Below, in pieces: positions 54,401-64,000 of a stretch of DNA of 64,000 bases; position 1 is the first letter of the stretch, and each line of letters starts with the position of its first letter. Source of the stretch: Costus lasius (taxonomy: Eukaryota; Streptophyta; Magnoliopsida; Zingiberales; Costaceae); NCBI GenBank assembly GCA_027563935.2, contig CM050449.1:54329949-54393948 (forward strand), given 5' to 3'. The notes beneath the pieces were generated by a model, which saw only the letters and a list, made by a program, of their open reading frames with translations, ran no database searches and had not been told where the DNA came from. A program made the translations under genes and the position numbers.

Positions 54401-57400
54401 GCTCCTCGATGAATTGGTTGGGGTCAACCCTCCGAAAGTAAATATTCAATGTGCTGAGCCGAAAGACATAACTTAGACATTGAAGATAAAGATGGAAAAG
54501 GTCAGGAACAATAGGATTCATGTGGAGTGCCAACTCACATGATTGACATATTGCGACTTTAGAACGAGGAGAAGAGAAGCAAGGCTTTGTCTTCTGGCTT
54601 AGGTATTTATGTTACCAAAGTCAACCTTTCTACTTCTATGTCATGGGTATTGGATACCGCATGCGGAGCTCATATTTGTACATATATGCAGGGGCTCAAG
54701 AAAAGTAGATCGATCCAGCCTAGAGAGATTGACCTATGTGTTGGAAATGGAGCACAGGTTGCTACTATTGCCGTAGGACTTTTGACGCTTTCCCTGCCTT
54801 CTGGACTTCAACTAGAGTTGAATAATTGCTATTGTGTACCTTCCCTTACCAAAAACATTGTATATATTCTTTGCATGGCAAGGAAAGGATTTAAATTTGA
54901 AATAAAAGAGAATTGTTGTTCTTTTTCATTTGCAAATGTGTTTTATGGGAAGGGTACCTTGTGCAATGGATTATAAATTTTGGACATGGATAACTCTATA
55001 TGTAACATAAATCATAAAAGGATCAAATCAAGTGGTTCAGCTGGTGCGTACCTTTGGCATTGTCGATTAGCCCATATAAACAAGAATCGCATTCAACAAC
55101 TCCATATAAATGGATTATTAGATTCAACCTCCTTGGAGGAGTTTGATACTTGTGAGCCTTGTTTATTAGGGAAGATGACAAAAGCACCCTTCACTTAGAT
55201 TGGTGAGAGGGTAGGAGGTTTGTTGGAACTCATACATAGCGACGTGTGTGGGCCATTCAGTAAACAAGCCAGAGGAGGGTACAACTGCTTCATCACATTT
55301 ACTGATGACTTCAGTAGATATGCTTGTGTCTATTTGATGAGCCATAAGTCCGAATCCTTTGAGAAATTTAAGGAGTTTAGACATGAAATAGAGAACCAGC
55401 TTGGTAGATCTATTAAGACTATTCGATCAAATCGTGGTGGAGAGTACCTGAGCGGTGAGTTCTTTGACTATCTTAGAGAGTGTGGGATTCTATTCCAACT
55501 CACTTCTCCTAGAACACCTCAATGGAATGGTGTGTCTAAGAGGAGAAATCGAACCTTATTGGACATGGTTCGATCTATGATGAGTCATGCAACTCTACCA
55601 CCCTCGTTTTGGGGCCATGCACTTGAGACAGCTTCTCTCATACTGAATAATATTCCATCTAAGAGTGTCTCCAAGATTCCGTATGAGGTATGGAGTGGGA
55701 GACGCCCGAATCTCTCATTTATCAGAGTCTGGCGATGTGAGGCTTATGTCAAACATCAGGATTCTAGTAAGCTAGAACCCAGATATGATAAATGCGCGTT
55801 TGAGGGGTATCCTAAGGAAACTAAAGGATATTACTTCTATATTCCTAGCAAGAACAAAGTTTTTGTTACTCGGGGTGCTGTCTTTCTAGAGAACAAAGTT
55901 TTTGACTTGGACGAGGTCTAAGTGCAACCACAATAGACTGAGATGGAGCCTGAGCCACCTGCACCGGTTGCCGGGCAACTATAGGCTTAGACACAGGCCC
56001 CGCGTAAGTCTGGGAGGATTCGTCGTGCACCTGAGAGGTACGGGTCACTGCCGACCCAACACGATAGTATCTTCATCATTGAGGATGAACCCAGGACCTA
56101 TGATGAGGCGGTCGCTGGACCAGACTCTGAGAAATGGCTTGAGGCCATGATATCCGAGATGGATTCCATGTTGGCTTACCAAGTATGGGATTTGGTTGAT
56201 CTACCTAATGCGGTAAAGCCCATAGGGCATAAATGGGTCTTCAAGTGGAAGACAGACATGGATGGCAACATAGTTACCTATTAGGGTAGACTTATGGCTA
56301 AAGGATTCAAACAAGTCCACGGGGTGGACTATGATCAAACCTTTTCGCCAGTTGCCATGTTCAAATCCATTCAAATCTTGATTGCTATAGCTACATATCA
56401 CAATTATGAGATATGACAGATGGATGTAAAGATAGCATTCCTTAACACAAAGCTAGCAGAGGATGTGTATATGGCACAACCTAATGGTTTCATCCATCCT
56501 GTAGAAGCCAATGAGATCTACAGGCTAAAGAGATCCATTTATGGATTAAAGCAAGCATCTCGAAGTTGGAATATTCAATTTGATGAGACAGTAAGAGATT
56601 ACGGCTTCATAAAAAGCGAAGATAACGCCTGTGTATACAGAAAATTCAATGAGAGCTTGGTGACATTTCTGGTCTTGTATGTCGACGACATACTAGTCAT
56701 CGGAAACGACATCCCTAGTCTTCAAGCAGTGAAGACATGGTTGGGGAAGTGTTTCGAAATGAAAGACTTAGGGATGGCCGCCTATATCCTAAGTGTGAGG
56801 ATCTACTGGGATAGATCCAAGAAGCTTCTAGCCTTGGAGAAGTTCAACTTGGAGCGATCCAAGAAAGCATACCTTCCAATGAGACACTGCCTTATTCTCT
56901 CCAAGAGCTAGTGTCCCACCACACAGGCTGAGAGGGACTACATGAGTCATGGACCTTATGCTTCGGTAGTAGGTTCGATTATATATGCGATGTTATGTAC
57001 TAGGCTAGACGTGACTTATGCTGTGAGCATAACTAGTAGATACCAATCTAATTCAGGTCTACAGCACTAGGTGGCTATAAAGAACATTCTGAAGTATCTG
57101 AGAAGAACTAAGGATTTGTTCTTGGTCTATGGGGGACAGGAAGAGTTCAGAGTTCAAGGCTACACTGACGCATCATTCCAGAATGATCCTGATGACTTCG
57201 GATCGGAGGCAATCCACAATAGCTGATTTTAGGCAATCCACAATAGCCGATTCTACAACCGAGGCTGAGTATGTTGCTTCTGAGGTAGCCAAAGAAGCTG
57301 TTTGGATAAGGAAGTTCATTTTTGAACTTCAGGTGGTTTCAATTGTTGTGGATCCGATCGAGCTCTATTGTGACAACAATGGAGCAATTGCACAGGCAAA

Positions 57401-57599
57401 GGAACAAAGGTCTCATCAAAAATCCAAACACATACATAAAAGATTTCACCTGGTCTGAGAGATCATTGATCGAGGTGATGTCAAGATAAGTAGAGTTGAA
57501 ACAGATAACAATCTGGTAGACCCACTGACCAAGGCTTTGGCGCAGCAGAAGCATGATGGTCATACGAGGGACATGGGGTTGAGATTTCTCAACAACTAA
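54401..57599 (+). pseudogene. D1: copia gag-pol remainder, heavily decayed
   Basis: Resumes D1 after D2. About 180 bp of unclear gag text precede the protease region 'SWVLDTACGAHIC' (about 54640); the zinc knuckle and C-terminal gag seem deleted. Integrase: 'LWHCRLAHINKNRIQ', 'LIHSDVCGPFSKQARGGYN', 'IRSNRGGEYLSGEF' (the catalytic D is N) and 'WNGVSKRRNRTLLDM' (the catalytic E is K). RT: 'MAKGFKQVHGVDYDQTFSPV', YVDD near 56688. RNase H ends with 'STTEAEYVAS' and 'HQKSKHIHKRFHLV'. Stops include 54974, 55196, 55919, 56282, 56415 and 56909; the frame shifts near 57200. Final stop TAA 57597-57599. Non-functional. Confidence 0.9.
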
Positions 57600-57604
57600 G
57601 TCTA

Positions 57605-57620
57605 AGTGCAAGTGGGACAT
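57605..57620 (+). other. D1: polypurine tract
   Basis: AGTGCAAGTGGGACAT directly before the 3' LTR; one base differs from B's tract. Confidence 0.88.
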
Positions 57621-59513
57621 TGTTGGTGTATATGCCCTTGGACCCATTGTTGGTCCATCTTGTACTACTTAAGATTGATATTTAATGTATCATTATGGCA
57701 TTGTCGTTATTATGCTATGTTTACATCTGCAATTATATACATGGATAATAATGTCCCTATAGACAGATTATATCTGTGCTCAAACGGTGTGTCCCCAGTC
57801 AAGTACCTGAGTGGATAAGGGACAACTCTGGTACATGTGAGACTGGTATATGAGTTGCTTAAGCACGGGGTGCTAACGCAAGCATATGGGTATATCAGTG
57901 GTGGACATACTGGACCAACCCGCGGTGAGGCTCTAACTTGGTGTCATGAGTTAAGCTCACAAGTGACAGGAGATGCATTGATCCCTTGACTTGAGGTCAT
58001 TGACTCTTCTATATGGTTAGGGACATGCTTTGATACAATCTTACACCTCGCCGTTGCTGGGAGGTCATAACAATTGTCATTGGGTATGTCACAACCCATA
58101 TGAGAAGATCAATGGATAGACATAGGATTTGCCCCTTCCTGCGGGAAGCTTGATATCCATGGGGCCCCCTTGTGGTTGCGTGACTGAAAGTGTATAGCCA
58201 TACCCAGGTGAAAGCCTGATTTAGTCATGACCATGAGATTGGGTGAAAACAAAGTGGTAACACACTTTGTCCAATCGGATATTAGCCTGGCAAAGAGGCT
58301 GTAATGCATCAGTATCTTGTTGCAATGATGGGGATGTCAATGTTGATATCCATTCCGAAGACTTGGGTAGCAGCGATGCACTGCTAGGTGCCACTCGTTG
58401 CTTGTGATGACTTGAGTTCATCACTGCCAATGTCAGAGGAACCTACATGGTTGCACAACTTGAAACTCGGGTTCTCATATTGATCGAGTTATTGGATAAC
58501 TCAGATCTTTTTGGGAGAATTCATCAGCTCCATTGTGCCTGATGAGATGGAAGGGACTTATTGGAGCTAACTTCATTTTTGGACCAAAAGGGCCAAATAG
58601 GCCAAATAGTCCAATTGGGAGAAATGAGCCAAATGAAGTCTAAGCTTGGAGCGTAGACCAATAAGCCTCCAAACCCAATGGGCATGAAGCCCAGTTGGGC
58701 CTTGAGGCCCAATGGGCCGTCAGGCCTAATGGGCCATGACAATAAGTTGCCTAGCCCAATAGACATCATAGTGAATTAAATGCTGTATTTAATTATGAGA
58801 ATTAAATTCTGTATTTAATTCTGTAATTAATTATGAGTTTAATGTTGAATTTAATTTTGAATTTATAGAGTCATGGTATTAATGGCCATTATGAAACTTT
58901 AATTCAAAGTTTGAATGTGTCATTATGAGGATTTAATTCAAAGTTTAATTCTATAATTAATTCTAAATTTAATTCTATAATTAATGACAAATTAATTCAG
59001 ACATTAATTCTGAATTTATTTCAAAATACCAAAGGTTACCTTGATTTCTATAAAAGGATGGGTTGAGAGGGTTTTGCACCTATGTTATGCGACTTCATTC
59101 TTTCGAAGAATTTCTCCTAGGCGCCTCTCCTCTCTTCTTTCCTCTCCTCTGGGCAGCTGCAAGGTTGGACCTTCGTAGCATTTTTTCATCATTCTATTCC
59201 TCTTGGCGCATTCTCTATTAGAGTGTGGCACATGCTCTTAAGGATTTCTCCCATAGGCATGGATCTTCTTCAGGAGGCTAGCACTAGGCGTGGACGAAGA
59301 GAACTTGAGCGTCGGCTGCATGCGAGATTGTAGAGGGCGAATATTTGGGCGCCTGCATTGAATCCTTTGCTTCGCTTCAAGGTATCATCTCCTACCCACC
59401 GTGTTGATTCCTTCGCATGACTCGATCTTCAGGGTTTTTGGGATTAGCCAGTTTCGGGGATGGCTTCCACTGTGCATGTCTTTAAAATTTTAAAATCCCA
59501 GGGTTTCCCAATA
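57621..59513 (+). mobile_element. D1: 3' LTR, full length
   Basis: 1893 bp, TGTTGGTGTATATGCCC...GGTTTCCCAATA (terminal ACA changed to ATA). It contains the site II-like cluster (58585-58760), the AT-rich array (58772-59012) and a TATA box, TATAAAAGG, at 59049-59057. It serves as the reference LTR for D2, D4 and D5. Directly after it, from about 59514, another D-like LTR (D3) continues. Confidence 0.92.
59049..59057 (+). promoter_or_regulatory. TATA box of D1 3' LTR
   Basis: TATAAAAGG downstream of the AT-rich array and upstream of the GC-richer leader. In the 5' LTR the same site is degraded to ctattaaagg. Confidence 0.65.
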
Positions 59514-60518
59514 GACTCAATTCTGATGACTTGGGTAGCCATGATGCACTGCTAGGTGCCACTCATCGCTTGTGATGATTTTAGATTATCACTGCCAACG
59601 TTCGAACAACCTACAAGATCGCATACCTAGACACTCCAGGTCTCATACTGATCGGATAGCCTCTGATCGAATCATTGTGTGATTCGAATCACTTTGGGAG
59701 TCTGTTGCTTTGAGATTTCTTCTATGGAGATGATATTTTATCTATCATATTTGACCACTAGTTTACCACTAGTGGACCACGTTTGACCTCTATGACTTGT
59801 GTTGTCAAAATGAGTTAAACAAGGGACTTAGTGAATATTTGGGACTTAGCACTTAAGTCGCATGAATAAATAAAATTTATTAATTTACAAGAGAATTTTT
59901 CTCTTCGTTAATTAATTATGCTAGGTGCATTTTTCATTAAACATATTTATATATTTAATTGTTAAATATAAATAGGTGCATACAAGTTTAAATAATTAAT
60001 ATATTTGCTAATTTATGGTTAAGCAAATTTAATGAAATATTTTTATTCATGCTTGACCAATCTGGCTAATATATTTAATTGATTTAATTCATACATGGCC
60101 TAGGCGCATTCTTCATTATATTTAATATATTGAATTTAATGAAAAATAATATCCAAGAATAGCTAGTACGTTTATTATAAATAGAGAGGCTTTCTTGGGA
60201 GATTCTTGCACTAGTTCTCTTCTCTCATCTCCTATTGTTGCCTCCCCTCTCCTCTTTGGCATGAGGGTCCTGAAGGTGATTACAAATAGAAGAATTTTTG
60301 CTTCAAGGTTGCGACAAGTGGTAGTGCTACCCACTCCTTGTCACCAACACTCCCTTTTCTCCTTAGCACTGGATCTTGGTGAATGGTGCAAGTTGAGAAT
60401 ATCCTAGAGGCATGGATCTCACCTCCCGAGGCTAGCACCACGCATGAAGGTTGGAGAGAGTTCGATGAGCCTGTGTGTGTGCAATTGTAGAGGACGGGCA
60501 CTTGTGCGTCTTCGTCAT
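59514..60518 (+). mobile_element. D3: copia LTR, left portion
   Basis: Begins within a D-like LTR ('gatgacttgggtagccatgatgcactgctaggtgccactcatc' aligns with 58355 onward), so D1 appears inserted in it. The upstream part is absent on the left of D1, probably deleted together with the start of D1's 5' LTR. The U3 is very AT-rich (59870-60140), TATA TATAAATA at 60176-60183, then a leader ending in 'gcgtcttcgtcat', where solo LTR E enters. No gene. Confidence 0.75.
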
Positions 60519-61657
60519 TGATGACACAAAAATCCATATTAAATTTTATATCAATTGTATATTATTTTTGAGTCATATTTATGCTCTTTTGCTTGTTTTT
60601 AACCCTTATTTGTTAAATATTTTGGAATCTACACTTTTTCTCATTTTTTATCATATTTAGGTTAAAAAGGGGTTAATTTTAATGGATTTTGAAAGATATA
60701 AGCACGCAAATAAATTCCAAACGTCGAGACGAAGCTGCCCGTCAATTTTCATGCAAATCGGAGATAGTTTGAAAATTACAACCCTACTGTAATTATTTTC
60801 ATCGCCGTAATTTTCTGCCCAGAATACATAGAAGGAATTATGGCCTTGCCCTAATAAATATTATGTTTGTGATTTTTTTGGGAATAAATTTGATGTACAG
60901 AGAAAATTATGGCGGGGCGGTAATTTTTGATCCATAATACACAGAACAAATTATGGCACTACCGTAACTAAAATTACGGCCGTAATTGTATCCACCGAGT
61001 CTTCCACAGCCGCTCCAAGTCCGATTCTTCCGATGCAAAATTAGAAAGATCCTAGGACCAATTCAAAATCTGAAAGAACCGAGCTCTTCTATAAATCGAG
61101 GAGAGGATTTGAGGACAAGAATCATCCAATTTCATCACCAATCAAGGGAGAATTTGAAAAGGGCACCACTAGGGCTCGGCCTCTCGCCGAGAGGCGTAGA
61201 GGCGACCTCTGGCAGTGAAATTTTCAAGAGCATTTCACCCAAGGGAGGAGAAGGCGCACCAGAAATTTTAGATCGAAAGGAGTTTGATCGAGGGAGAAAT
61301 CAGCGAAAGAATATTTGGGCAGAAGAGAAAAATCACAATTTACTATTCACAGGCACTGTAGCGGTAATGTAGCAACACTGTAGTAGTACTGTAGCAACTT
61401 GAAATTTTCCAAAATCATAGGGCTGTGATTTTTTTCCACACCCCTGAGATTACAGTACTTCCTTGCTTTCTCTTTTTCTGAATTCTGAATATTTTTATGA
61501 AATTTATTGTGTTCATATGACCTTGGTACTGTAATTCTTTTCTTTAGCACAGGGGGTGTAATCCCTTTAATTTCTTAATGACTGAATAGTTTTTATTTCG
61601 TCAGTTGTTCTATAATGTTATAATTTTACTTAAGTGATTATTGTCTTTGATCTTTTA

Positions 61658-62649
61658 TGGTCTATTTCAAATAAAGGAAATCAGGAGAGAAAGGAAAGAA
61701 ATGGATTTCTTTCCTTCCATTTCCCTAGTTTCAAAGAAGGGAACGAGAGAAGGAAGGGAACAAAATCTATTTCCTTTCTCTCCTTTTTTGTTCCTTCAAA
61801 AAGAGACGAAAACGTATTTCCGTTCTCTCGCCCGACTCTCTTGATCTCACATGTCATTGTGACTTTGCCCCTCGCAGTCACCTCTTCGCATCTTCGCCTC
61901 TCACCATGACCATCGCCAACCCTCGCCACCCCTCGCCGCCCCTCGCCGCCTGAGACAAACTGGGAGCTCTGCCACGCTGCTCTCCCCTCTCACCAAGCCT
62001 CCCTCCCGAGCTCGTTGCGCTCGCCCATCTCCGTCCGAGCTTGCAGCCGCCCCTCCTCCCGAGCTTACAGTCGTCCCTCCGCCCGAGCTTGCAGCTGCCC
62101 CTCTTCTTCTCGCCGGGCCTCACCATCTCGGCCCCCCCCCCTCACCCTCTCGTTCGAGGTCACTGTCCCCTCTCACCCCTCCAGTCGACGCTGCTACCAT
62201 TCCACAAAATAGCCCGAGCTCGACGCCTGAGCTCATCTGCGGAAATCTTGCTACATTCTCACCGAGGTCGGGAGCCTTAGAAGAGATGAAGGAGAGGTTG
62301 CAACTGGATTTTGGGGAAGGTCGACTCCTTCAGCTCCAACAATCTCGCCGACCCTTGAGCAGGAAAGCAGGAGCCGACGGTACGAAGGCGCGTATGAAGA
62401 CCTGGTCACTATTGCCCGCTCCATATCTGCCCTTGTAGGTGACCATGAAGGTAGCAGGCACCGACGATCCTGGCGATGGAGATGAGGATTTAGGTTGATT
62501 TTGACTGGTGAAAAATTAAAATGTTTTTTTCCTTTCACCACCGAAACACGAGGCATGAAAGGGAAAGAAATTATTTCTTTGCTTTCTATTTCCATTCTAT
62601 CCTCATTTCTCTTCCTTCTTTATTTATATCCTTTCTTTGAAACAGACCA
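61658..62649. mobile_element. Harbinger-like (TTA-flanked) insertion in E
   Basis: 14-bp terminal inverted repeats TGGTCTRTTTCAAA (one mismatch) at 61658-61671 and 62636-62649, flanked by TTA on both sides (61655-61657, 62650-62652). TTA/TAA duplications and a GGTCTGTTT-type terminus fit the PIF/Harbinger-Tourist group. The flanking LTR text is continuous with C's LTR across the insert. No transposase is seen, so it is non-autonomous. The interior at 61860-62480 is GC-rich and unlike its neighbours; captured gene sequence is possible but I cannot name it. Confidence 0.7.
62035..62106. repeat. 24-bp tandem repeat, three copies
   Basis: Units at 62035, 62059 and 62083, consensus CCGAGCTTGCAGCYGCCCCTC plus three bases, with 4-6 differences between copies. 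It lies in the GC-rich core of the Harbinger-like insert. Confidence 0.85.
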
Positions 62650-63337
62650 TTATAGTTTCAATTATCAGAATGTTTTAGAGTTTTGTAATATGTATTGAAA
62701 GGTGATTTGCAAAACTTGGAACCCTAAAATTATGATTTATGAACTTATGCTAAGAGATTAGGTTGGTTCTTAAATTCTTGAATTTTGAAGTATAATTCTT
62801 GTTGGTAAACTAATCTAGGAAATATTATTGAGATAGACATAAAAATATGCTAAGAGATTATGTATTGGATTGTTGGAAACCCTTAAGTAAAACATGTGAA
62901 ACTAAGATATGAAAATATTTAGTTTCACTCGAGATATTGTCACTGAGAGTTACACACGAGAGTGATTTCAAATCCCTTTGTCAAAGTTTACTTATTTTTA
63001 ACATTGAATAATCAGTCGCGAGAGTGAGGGTTGTTCTTTGTAAATTGTTGTTGTGAGAGCGAGACAATTTCTTTATAAGTAAATTTCATCTTTATCGTGT
63101 TAAGAATAGACTGACGAACACTTATTACTATCTAGTCATTGAAATTAAGGTGGATGAAACCCTACTCTCAACTTTTCCTCTCTGATAATCCATACACTTT
63201 TCGATCTTTCGCTTACGTCGTATTCGATTTGCTTAGCTAGTAAGAAAATAACTATTTGGTACTTAACACATAGGTCCCTGTGGTTCGATATCTTTTATTA
63301 CTTCTAATATCCGTGCACTTGCGGACACAATAGTCAT

Positions 63338-63489
63338 CGGCAATGCTCCAAAAAATTACTAGACAAATGTATTACTCTTCACATCCTTCAGTTTTCACTC
63401 GTAAGAGATCCTAGTATTTCTGGGAATTCTGTTTCGGACCTTTTCTTCCGCTGCATTTAAAATTTTATAAGGTTCGGGGATTCCCAACA
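63338..63489 (+). mobile_element. D3: copia LTR, right portion
   Basis: After the gtcat duplication of E the D-type LTR resumes and ends 'ggggattcccaaca', the family terminus. The next base starts integrase coding sequence of element I, so D3 is inserted in, or fused to, that element. The target duplication cannot be checked because D3's start is missing. Confidence 0.75.
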
Positions 63490-64000
63490 CTAAGTCCCTT
63501 CCAAGTGGTCCTTGGATAGCAACCTCATAAGCCCATTGACTTGCATGACCATTCCATTGAGTCCCACCTCTCTGAGCATGCATACTCTTTTGCCCATCAT
63601 GTCGTGAGTTTACATGAGGAGGTTCAACATCAGATCTTTTTAGCAACACTCGGAATGCTATGAAGGCCAATGAACACTGTATGCCACAACATTTTCATGT
63701 AAGATAATTGGTGAGAGTGCACATCTACCTAGAGTGAGTGACCAACCGAGCGCACTTTAGGCTCCTAGTACGGTACATGAGGCCTTATGCAGTCATGCGG
63801 CTTGTAGGCTCGAACGCCCATGTCCTCAATCTATCAGAAAGCATGGAGATCAACCCTATCTTCAACATGGCAAACATCCTTCCATTCTATGGCCCACTTG
63901 AGGAGCCCCTCGACACCGATGAGCATCCCCTAAGTTCTCTGAAGGGGAACTCTTCAAAGTAGGCGAGATTGATGCAGGAGGATCTAGTGCTGAAGAGGGA
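63490..64000 (+). pseudogene. I: gypsy integrase C-terminal fragment
   Basis: The plus frame from 63490 reads 'LSPFQVVLG', TAG, then 'QPHKPIDLHDHSIESHL' and 'AYSFAHHVVSLHEEVQHQI', the end of a Ty3-gypsy integrase core. A shifted frame from about 63738 gives the GPY/F-like part, 'RPYAVMRLVGSNAHVLNL', then 'FNMANILPFYGPLEEPLD', and a stop at 63960. Text of this kind (NAYVLDL, FNVADI.P) is typical of chromovirus pol ends. The element is broken by at least one amber and a frameshift, and extends beyond the window. Confidence 0.8.

Larger units (their letters stand above)
60519..63332 (+). mobile_element. E: solo Athila-like LTR
   Basis: TGATGACAC...GTGCACTTGCGGACACAATA, 2814 bp including an internal insert. 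It is flanked by gtcat (60514-60518 and 63333-63337), a perfect 5-bp duplication, with no internal region on either side: a solo LTR. The last bases are ATA rather than ACA. It is related to C and G by its start, the TTACGG-type motifs at 60780-60985, and the 'cgagagtga' series near its end. Without the 992-bp insert it would be 1822 bp, like C's LTRs. Confidence 0.88.

Noticed and set aside
61878..62595. Open frames in the Harbinger-like insert as a gene
   Set aside because: Low complexity, overlapping frames on both strands, no domain; gene capture remains only a hypothesis.

Overview
The window is plant nuclear DNA consisting almost wholly of LTR retrotransposons and their debris. Evidence for a plant: Angela/BARE-like Ty1-copia elements, Tekay-like and other chromoviruses, an Athila-like Ty3-gypsy element primed by tRNA-Asp, initiator-Met primer sites, TTA-flanked Harbinger-like terminal repeats, and CAG-to-TAG decay consistent with CHG methylation. 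I see no convincing host gene, no tRNA or rRNA gene and no CRISPR array. The species cannot be named from the sequence; a large, repeat-rich angiosperm genome is the best reading.

Layout, left arm. 1-2303 is a Tekay-like LTR (F). It lies in a minus-strand copia LTR (D5, 2304-3106), which lies just downstream of the TATA box of another copia LTR (D4, 3107-4410). D4 truncates the reverse transcriptase of a decayed minus-strand chromovirus (H, 4411-9950). H is also split by an unusual palindrome (G, 5261-6710) made of two head-to-head Athila-like LTR fragments with a perfect 5-bp target duplication. An in-phase minisatellite fills 10093-10530.

Layout, main nest. An integrase fragment of a plus-strand gypsy element (I, 63490-64000) abuts copia LTR D3 (59514-60518 and 63338-63489). 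D3 abuts the old copia element D1 (10586-59513). D1 gag holds solo copia LTR D2 (16302-16884 and about 53079-54400). D2 holds C (16885-53078), an Athila-like gag-protease element without reverse transcriptase or integrase. C holds two young insertions: the Tekay-like element K (20756-30923) in gag, and copia A (31086-49289, minus strand) in protease. A's 5' LTR holds copia B (39726-48836, plus strand). Most junctions carry 5-bp target duplications. LTR divergence counted by eye is about 0.2% for B, 0.4% for A, 0.6% for K and 5-6% for C, in agreement with the order of nesting. On the right, D3 also holds a solo Athila-like LTR (E, 60519-63332), which itself carries a Harbinger-like insert (61658-62649).

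Activity. A has one uninterrupted 1294-residue gag-pol but a broken 5' LTR. B has two whole LTRs but one amber codon. K has intact LTRs but three coding lesions. C retains only gag and protease coding sequence. The sequences most deserving a second look are palindrome G, the covarying hairpin triplet in the copia leaders, the A/B inverted pair, the antisense Pol III-like boxes in Tekay-like LTRs, and the TTACGGCA palindromes of the Athila-like LTRs.
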